Assembly (NCBI GenBank): GCA_017654935.2
Contig: CM065690.1
Location: 12,212,484 to 12,276,483, forward strand
Length of the DNA stretch: 64,000 nucleotides
Reading direction: 5' to 3'
Source: Phymorhynchus buccinoides
Lineage: Eukaryota; Mollusca; Gastropoda; Neogastropoda; Raphitomidae
The notes below the pieces were generated by a model. The model saw nothing but the letters and a program-made list of their open reading frames with translations. It had not been told where the DNA came from and made no database searches. This document shows, piece after piece, positions 50,301 through 60,066 of the stretch; position 1 is the first letter of the stretch; every line of letters begins with the position of its first letter. Both the position numbers and the translations under genes were made by a program.

Positions 50301-53300
50301 GTGTTGTCTCGCCGCGGTTTGTGAAAAGGTGAAGCGGCGCATATCGCGCGCGTTTATAAATCGATTCGCTTCCGGTTTGGCACACAAATAGTCACTGTCC
50401 CCGGTCATCTACCTTCCAAATTTGAAGGCAATCCGTCCAGAAATACCGGAGATACGGGCGCCGAGAGGCCGGTGGATACGCGTTTCGCGCATTTGCCAAT
50501 CCGCGCAAATGACACGGCCGCCTTGGTTGCCGTTGCCATCGCCAAGTTAGGGCTGATTGCAAATTTGATGCGATTCGGTCGAAAAACGGCGGAGTTATAA
50601 GGCCCGTTCTGTGTTTCACACACACACAGACACACGGACGGACGGACAGTTGCCTTTTAATAATATGATTATAAATGTGAAAGATAATATGTTAGAGAAC
50701 ACGACAATACCCATAAATCAAAATTGATGAATGAAATTTTTTAACTTTCCAGGCCTGTTGTGAGAAACTTGCCCAGCAACTTAATGTCCCTTTCGTGGTG
50801 CTGGGTCACAAATACCATCTGCAGCTACCATGGTAATGAGTGCCCCAAGCCAACAACCACTCCCCTAAGCACCTTAATTTATTCAGGGCGTGCGAGGGTC
50901 GACCTCCCTCATGTGTACAGAAGAAGCAGGACCAACATGATCAAGGGATACATTCGTATGTCTTACCAACTGGAGCCACCGTGGCAGTGAGCAACCTTAC
51001 CATGCAACCCACTCCAGTCCAGCCAGGGAGTACTTTTATATGGTCTACAATCTTGTTTCTTCTTTCACACTTGGAACCACCACGGTAGTCAGCACTTAAT
51101 AGCTCGAAACTGTACTTCATTTTATTTCTTCTAGCTTTTTCTTTACAAGCCACTTACTATCTGGAGCAAGCATTGAGGTGAGCACCCCCAGCAGACACCC
51201 CACTCCCCCCATGACCATGTTGAGGGTGTGCAGGGGCCGTCTCCCCCAGCAATCCATGATCAAGGAGTAAGTTTGTATGACTTACCATCCGGAGCCACCA
51301 TGGTGGTGAGCACCCCCAGCAGACACCCCACTCCCCCCATGACCATGTTGAGGGTGTGCAGGGGCCGTCTCCCCCAGCGGTCGAGGAGCAGCAGGACCAG
51401 GCTGTTGGCCAGGATGTCCATGCAGCAGGAGATGAGGAAGTTGGTGAACAGCCCGCCCGCCTTCAGCCGGTCCGCTGTCAGGGACAGCCCGTAGTAGGCC
51501 ATGCTCACTGCGAACCTTGACAAGGAAGAGGATAGAGTAGTGTAGAGTAGGGTATATTTCAATGAAGACAATGATAGACAGCCCGTAGTAGGCCATGCTC
51601 ACTGCGAACCTTGACAAGAAAGAGGAGTGATTAGTGTAGAGTAGGGTCTACTTCAATGAAGACAATGAAGGCCATGCTCACTGCGAACCTTGACGATAAA
51701 GAAGACGGATTAGTGTAGAGTAGGTTCTACTTCAATGACAAGCAGACAAAGATAGTCTGTAGTAGGTCATGCTCGCTGCGAACCTTGACAAGGAAAGCGA
51801 AGAGATTAGTGTAGAGTAGGGTATATTTCAATGAAGACCGTAGTAGGCCATGCTCACTGCGAACCTTGACAAGAAAAGAGAAGAGATTAGTGTAGAGTAG
51901 GGTATATTTCAATGAAAAGTCATACAAAGATAGTCTGTAGTAGGCCATGCTCACTGCGAACCTTGAAAATGAAGAGAAGAGATTTCAATGAAATACACTT
52001 TGTATGTTTTTTTGGTATGTGGTTTTAAGTGGTATACAGCCAACTGTTTTAAACTACAGTTATTTGTTTTTGGGTTATAACCCGTCATCATGTAACAGCT
52101 TCAAGGTCAAATGCAAAGGTTAAGGTCAAGTGGCTTTTAAATGTCTCCAATTGCCTTCCTTAGATCATGGTGATCAAGAATCTATATCGTTTGTGGGCGT
52201 AAACCCAATGCTGTCCAAACTACAGTCACAGGTAAAAAAGAGAAGTTCAAAAATCAAGGTCATGGTCATTAGGATGATTAATATTTTACACCACACATGA
52301 CCTTGAGGCAGTCTACCCACTTGCCAACTTTGAAGCCTGTAGCTGAAAAAATGTGAAAGATATGGCCAAAACACCAAGTTGACACCTCCAAGGTCTATGT
52401 CCTTGACCTTGACATTCATCGGTACCCAATATTCCAAATCATCATTAGCCAATCCATCCCTGTCCCAAGTGTGAACATTGTAAGTCCAACGGGTTTCAAG
52501 GTCAAACTTCAAGGTCAAGGTCAGCACGTTTATAGTTGTGTTTTTAATGGGACAATTCCTGCACTGTGATACACAACCACACAACATTTAAAGCCATTCT
52601 TATCTCTGGTTCATGAGATACAGCTCGGACATGAAATATATAGCACAAAGAAGGACATTTCGGTTTTGTGAGTCTTCCTTGGCGGATGTTTGCACTGGCG
52701 GTCCGAAATTCAGGATCTGAATACGTTGTGACAAGGCGGATGTTTGCACTGGCGGTCCGAAATTCAGGATCTGAATACGTTGTGACATGATGATCAAGAA
52801 TATGTATGGTTATAGGGGTCTATCTCCAACGGTTTGGGCACAGTCGCCAGTACAGACGGACACACAAAATGAGGATCATAATTGTGGCTATGGATCAATA
52901 GACAACCCAAGAGTTTCCTTGGAAATGTAATCATAAAACAAAGATAACAAATATCTTTAGGGTGTGCAAAAGCACACATAGTGACCAAACAAAAAACAAC
53001 AACAAAAACACAGAAAAAACAGCAGACCTACACTGACACGCCGGGAATCATGTTTGTTTGTTTGTTCTAAATAAACCCCCAGAGATGACGAGTTAGGAGA
53101 AGATTTACACTTACCAGTTCAGATACTGAATCAGGTTTCGTATAACCAATATTCTGTAAGTGAACATTCGTAGAAATTCTCTGAAAGTGCCCCGCGGGTT
53201 CTGATTCCGATTCTGACCGTCAGGATTCTCTCCATCCCCGTCCACCTTTTCCTCAAAGCCGCTCGCGCCTTTCTCGTGCGTCGCTTTACTACACTCTTTT

Positions 53301-54764
53301 TCATTGGACGACGTTGGTGATTTGATATTAATATTGTCGAAGTGACTGGCTGGATTGTTCACGCCTTTGAGGTCAGCGCGTGGAGGTGAACTGACCCCAG
53401 CCGTTAAGAAATCGGGGAAGGGTTTCCCGTTGACTCTGGCCATCTTCCTCAGGATGACCTCTGCTTCCTTGACCCTGCCCTTTTTGGCCAGCCAGCGTGG
53501 AGATTCGGGGATTATCCTGAAAGCAGAATGCATCATATGTGTAAGATCGTCTGTGACTGCATGGTGATTTGGGCGAATCAAGCTTGCATTTAAAGGCGCG
53601 GCTGGAGTATAAAAAGGAAGGAAGCAAGGCGACTGGCATTTTTTTAAGAGGGAACGCCTAATAGGACGCTAAACTCACCACCAGAGGCGACTGGCGCCAG
53701 TTCGTGTCGCTGTCATCAATAGGAGCACTTTGCCCTTCATGTTTCCCTACTGTGCGAGGGGGCACGTCTCGCGCGCCGCCTCGCATGTGTCGGAGTAGCG
53801 TTACCCAATACTATGGATCGGGTGTTTTGCCTTTAATAGGAATTGTTCGGAAATAATTAAGGTGAGTAATTTCATGGTGTGTGGGAGTGATCTTGCCTAA
53901 TTCAATCGGTCAAACAGGGGATGTCACTCTACCATCAGCTCTTGTAGCCTATCGACTCGTGCGTTTGAGCAGACATGCAGCACTTAGAACACCGTGCGTC
54001 ATTCTAAAAAAAATTATGTCATTTACATTTTTACGTCACATTTTGGCCACTCCTAATTTTTCTTTAAAAAAAATGTCTGCAAGTCGCCGACTCGCATCCT
54101 GCGGTTTCAAGCTTCGACGCCATTGTTGCATTGTTGCTATGGTATTTGACCGAGTAATGGAGGTAAACAACTCTAATTTTCACGAAGTGTACTCTCTTCG
54201 GGGTTTTTTTCCTCCGGAAATCGTCTATTGGGGCTGCATCAATCGCAAAGGAAAATAGGCTCATTCGTTTTGTTTGACAGCAGGTTCAGTTTGGTATGAC
54301 TCAAAAGGGTTGGATTTAGCAGGCTATGCAAACTTGGTTTTAAGCAACTTGGCATTTTGTTTCATGAGGCTCTTCACAAGAGCACACATACATACAACCG
54401 GAAGTTTCACATTTAAGACCCATTTCTTTAAAAACACATTTACACCTTTGTTGTTGTGTCCTAGGCTTTAAAAAAACAACTTTTTAATTTAGTTACACGT
54501 ATTTTTTAAATTTAAGTTTTAAAATAAAATGGCGGGTAGCAATTAACTCACCACCAAAAGGTCAAGGCCAGGACGACGGGGGCGGTGCCAATTATGTTAA
54601 TGAGGAACCAGTCGCGTTGAAAGTAGCCAATCAGATCGAGCACCATGCCGCCCAGGCCAAAGGTCAGATGGATCAGCACGCCCACCCACAGCCGTTTGTT
54701 GGGACCCACCATCTCCACACCTTCACCCAGTAAACACACACACACACACGCACGCACGCACACG

Positions 54765-54802
<38 letters not shown>

Positions 54803-56606
54803 TACGAGCAACACGATCAAAGTTGGTGAAATAGTGGTGTTTAAAATGTATGTTAGTCTACAAGAGTTTCTTTGCAGGTAAGTGCATCATGCGTAAATGA
54901 GGCGGGTGTGCACAGATCCATATAGTGTAGGCTTAGTCTATTATACACACATACTGCACATACCTCTCTCTCTCTCTGTATCTCTCTCTTTATTTGTTTC
55001 TGTCTCTGTGTATCTCTCAGTCTCAGCACAATTTACACAACTGTATTGACATAATTAATAAACAATTCATTATAAGCTTAAAGATTCTACCCAGTCCAAT
55101 TTATTTATGCGGCAAAGAACATCAAGCGTATTTGTCAAGTTTAGTTTAGTTGTAAGTTTTTATTTTTATTTTTTGCTAATCAAATACAGATTTGGTTTAA
55201 TTAAGCAAAATTATGCATGTGATTAAAGACCCAGTGACGCACCACGATTAAGCCCCTTTTTTTCTGGGTTGCTGTGACCCACAAACAAATTTCCCCACAT
55301 TCAAATTGAGGCTGCTCTTTAAACTGATGTGTCGGTTTGAATTTGGGGCCATTTATATGGGAGTCAGACTTGGTCAAAACAAGATTTATTTCCAGTTATA
55401 AGAGGTAAAACACGTGACACGTGATCTGGGGGATCGTTAACGCAGACCTACTGAGCACACAGGCGGCAGTGTAGGCGCCAGCGGAAGTAGCGCCGTTGAC
55501 GAAGCGGAGGAATACAAACAGGCCGTAGCCAATCAGAGGCGACCACGACAGCCCAAACCCTGCTGCCACGTAGATCACCACGGCCATGTAGAACGCCACC
55601 TTGCGGCCGAACCTGCAAACCAGCAAGAAGGCGCGTGGATCTAATGGCAATGCCACACACAGACTGGACAAAAGACACTCGGATCAAGAGCACTTTGAAG
55701 CTTTCACTCGTTCAACTTCAACTTGCCTTCAATGAGAGACTTAGTGGGATTGTTTTCACGCCAGAGGGCATGACGCTCGTGTGGGGCTAATCCTCTCTAT
55801 ATTCTTAGTTGGGGATAAAGAAAATGAGAGAGAGAGAGTGAGTAGTCCTACCATCTCTCTCTCTCTCTTACTACGCCCAACTAAGAAAATCGCGTGATAA
55901 GCCCCTAGTGCATTGACTGCCCTCTGGCGTGACAAATATCGCCATAAGTCGACCATTATGCCCTAACTTTTTGGATGGCTTGACAGTCGTAGCAAATGAG
56001 TGCAGCGGAGAGAGATGATCGAGAGTTAACCCTTTCACCACCAGCCATATTTCAGACAAAGAATTCCATTGAATTTACCTGGGTAGAGAACAAAATCCAT
56101 CTGCAGTATTGGGGATTCTTCTGTGACATATAAAATAAGGTCTATCCTTAATTCCTAAAACTAAGACTATGTGGTCTTTGGATAATAGACCCCAATTTGA
56201 TGCCTTTTAGTGACATAGGTATTAAATCACTGTAGTGCTAGAATGCGACTTTGGCGCTGAAAGGGTTAAAGAGGTTGAGTTTGTTCAATTTTGAGTAAAA
56301 GTTATTAAAAAAAAAGAAAGAAACGTAGATGCTTGATATTGCTCCATGCCCACAAAGCGGTCAAGTGGGCTTCTGTTTAATTGTTTAATATATATATAAT
56401 GTTATTTTAGATAGTAAGGGTTGCGATGGTTTTGAGTCAGTGCTTCTCGGCAATTATGCCATGTCTACTCTTGTTGGCCCTAACTGTAGGCCTACATAAT
56501 TTTCTTGCCATTTTTTGCGCAAATGTTGGCAATAATGTTGTGAGGTTTAGTGACAGTGCAAGAACAAGATTGAGAAAAGTGTTGCCTGGTTTAACGGTGA
56601 AATTAT

Positions 56607-56653
<47 letters not shown>

Positions 56654-59600
56654 ACACTGGCATTTTCCAATGAAAGAAACCCTTTCAGTAATATTCAAGG
56701 GGGTGTCTAATTATGAGTTACTAATTATAAAGTTATACATCTTTCCACTTGAATGCACTCTCTCTCGAAATAGTAGGTAATTAAACAAAATTACGATTTT
56801 TTTCTCTCACAGAAATGCACCCAGCCCTTAACTTCAAGACACAGTTAATAAGGTCGAATGCTTGGCAGCCTCATTTGACTCACTGATCGCCAATAGCGCC
56901 AAAGAAGAGCACACCGAAGAGGAAACCCGCCATCTGAGACATCTGAGAGTGAGAGGCCAACAGGGCGTCGTCACACACTGCGTCGAACTGAAACACACAG
57001 ACAGACAGACATGATGGATGTCCATTTTATTTTCCTTCACCTCTACAGTAATCCCGTATACTTCTGGTCAGGCCTTTGGAGCCCCACAGAAGACTTGGTC
57101 ACCACATGTATGATGAAACAGTTCAAGCTTGTAATCCCTATACATCATTGTTTGTGTAACTCATCAACAGGTATTTGTCACTTTAACTGGTCTTTTTTTC
57201 TTCTTTAAAAAAAAATCCGATTTCACCATTTACTCCCCCTCAATTCAAGGTAGTTTTTTGGTGTTGTTTTTCTCCTACAAATATTGATATGGCTTACGTA
57301 AATTATGATTACGCAGTGCATTCTTCAATGCCCACTTTCCCTTCTCTGTATGTCTTTCTGTCCCTATCTTTCTCTCTGTCTCCCTCTTTCTTTCTTTCTT
57401 TTGCTCTTTCTAAAAAAAGAAAAAAGGAAAACATTGAATGCAACAGCAATTTTATCTATGTTTCTTTGAATGTTAATAATTATGTCTAATATGCATGTTA
57501 TACAAAATGCGTTTGATGATGAAATGTATTGATGCACATTCAATGATTTAAAAAAAAGTTAATTAAAAAAAATGACTTGGCCACCACTCTTCGCTTCACT
57601 CTTCGCCGCCATTTGACCGAGTAAGCAAGGTAAACAACTGTGATTTTCATGAAGTGCTCTCCTCTAGTTTTTTTCCTCCCGAAAATCGTCTATTCACCCC
57701 ATTATGGTCATATGGACTGGAAACACAGAAGAAGAAGAAGAAGAAGAAGACCTTTTTTCCCACATAGGATCTTCTCCTGCGTTCCTTGTCTGCTCCATCC
57801 ATGTTCTGTTCCTTGCACGATGATTTTCGCGAGTCCCAAGGACCATAAGACATGGCTGTACCGTCTCATCATTCTAACACCCGTCAGAAGGTCGTCATTG
57901 TCGCATGAAAATAGGTAGCTCGTAAAAATAAAAAGCTCGCTACCTATGACAGTGTATATTTGCGACATTGAGCATGAACCACAAATTTCACTTTTTTCTA
58001 GGGTTAGGGATAGGGTTAGGGTTAGAGTTAGTTAAATGGTTAAAGTACAGAAAAAGTGAAATTTGTGGTTGTCGCAAATACAGACTCTCATAGTAGCGAG
58101 CTTTTTATTTTTACGAGCTACCTTTTTTCATGCGACAGTCATTACGTCCCGACAACCGCTTTTTTTTCTTTTTTTGTTAAGCTCAGAGAACATCATTCAA
58201 AACGTTAGATAGGATTAACGCAAGGTCTGGAAGTCTCGTATATGTTATCCCAATCATAGCTAAGATTTGGACATACATGAATTAAAAAATATTGTTCGCA
58301 TTCACCTCCATGATGGCCGTGTTTTCAAACATGGACGTGTCATACACCCATCTGTCGCACCCTCTAGTGGGCCTCTCGCTCTCAGCCTCCTCCTCCTCCT
58401 GCCCGATCCCCTGCACCCATGACAGGGCCCCAGACCCGCTGTACACGTGACACAGGTCGTAGGGGCCAAGGTCATCGTCCTCGGTGTTGTTGGGGATGAA
58501 CCGGGCCACGAGCTCCGCGTGCGCGTGCGACTGAATCCGGTAGGTGTCGTTAGGGTAGCCAGGGAGGGCGCACCTGAGTACATACAAAAATAACTAGACG
58601 GCAAGTATAAACAAAGTCCCAGTAAACCAAGTCCCAAAAGAAAGGAGGTGACAGGTTGGTTAAGACGGTTCGTCTGCCAATTCAATGCGTGAGTGACTGG
58701 AGTTCGAATGTCGACCTTGCCCTTGCCCTTTCTATTAAGTTCAATGGGAAAATCGAAATGAACATCGAGTCCTTCGGATGGGGACCCGTCTGAACGGTAT
58801 CAAGTCTCACCCGTGCGCTTTACGCGTGTAAAAAACAACAACAACAAAACATGGCAGTGAAAATTCTATAACAGTAAAGAGAGTACCGCTGCCTGGTATG
58901 AGTCCACCCCCCCCCCCACCCCCCAACAAAACAAAGGGTGGCTGCGAGTTGGGATTCGGAATGAGCGGCGTGGGAGCAACACCATCTGTAGAAGATGGGA
59001 CAGCAAAAAAAAGAGAAAAAAAAAGGGTGATGCTGCTCTAGCGACGACGCACTCTCCAGGTGGGAGCAGCCCGAATTTGACATGATGAGTCTCTGTTGTC
59101 ACCAGAAACTAATACCAGTACTTTGACAGAGAAACACAGCGCACGTTTATGCTACAATCACAAATTGCCTCTGTCTACTAGGGGAAGACGGGGTAAAAAG
59201 CGCATGGGCGGGTAAGAAGCCCACCCCAATTATCTCTTGAAATGAAGCAAATTTCAGTCTCATTTTGCCCATGAGACGAGCGTTAATGTCTAGCATTCGT
59301 CTTATGGGCAAATTTGACTGAAATTTTCTTCATTTCATGAGATAATTGGGGTGGGCTTCTTACCCGCCCATGCGCTTTTTACCCCGTCTTCCCCTACACA
59401 TTTTTTGTTCTTCAAATGTCTAAAGCCTTTTCCTTTTCTTACAAGTTTTAGCGCAAATTAACTTAAGCAAAAGACTGCTATAGGGTATCGTCAAGCGCCA
59501 GACGTGTCTTGGGTCCATGTTGCCACTCCTGCAGTTCCGTAAGTTACGAGCTGCAGGACGTAACATGCTTGAGCGCAAAATCTAAATTCATTTCATTTGT

Positions 59601-60015
59601 TTACAACAACATAGGGGAATGCTAAACATTAACAATCGTCTCATGGACAAAATGTGACAGAAATTTGCTTCATTTCATGAGATAATTGGCATGGGCTTCT
59701 TACCCGCCCATGGGATTTTTACCTCGTCTTCCCCTATATTATAATTGTATGGTAATAAAAAAAATAAGAGCGATAATGTTAAATTAGGGCGTCAGATAGT
59801 AAGCTGTTTTTTGTTTTGGTTTGTTTGTTTATTGTTTGGAAAAATGATTGTATTCTTAATATGGGCGTAGCATTTATGGTCCAGTAAGACCTACGTTGAT
59901 GTGGGAGAGCACATTATTCAGCCAGATAGATAAAAGATAAGAGCTCTGTAATCAGGAGATGAACTTGTATTATCATGTCATTGCGTCACGTTGCACACAC
60001 ACACACAGACACACA

Positions 60016-60066
<51 letters not shown>

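Larger units (their letters stand above)
49533..50812. mobile_element. GTGACCC-type MITE, full-length, with nested insertions
   Basis: Ends GTGACCCAGCACCACGGAAG and TTTCGTGGTGCTGGGTCAC, an inverted repeat. The body continues to about 49797 and resumes at about 50670. In between are a LINE 3' end (49800-50035) and a relative of the repeat at 35152 (50037-50660). The stretch CTCGTTTTAAAGCAC at 49757-49770 is the empty site for the piggyBac-like MITE at 62837. Confidence 0.75.
49376..51285 (-). repeat. Degenerate copies of the SLC22 exon 7 donor edge (4 plus the genuine one)
   Basis: Sequence like plus-strand TTACCATCTGGAGCCACAAT, with the following GTGAGCACCCCCAGCAGACA, occurs at about 49387, 50815, 50964 and 51152; the genuine edge is at 51282. 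The copy next to the exon (51152-51250) is almost identical to the exon over about 90 bp; farther copies are progressively more diverged. The GTGACCC-type composite at 49533-50812 separates the outermost copy from the rest. Confidence 0.85.
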
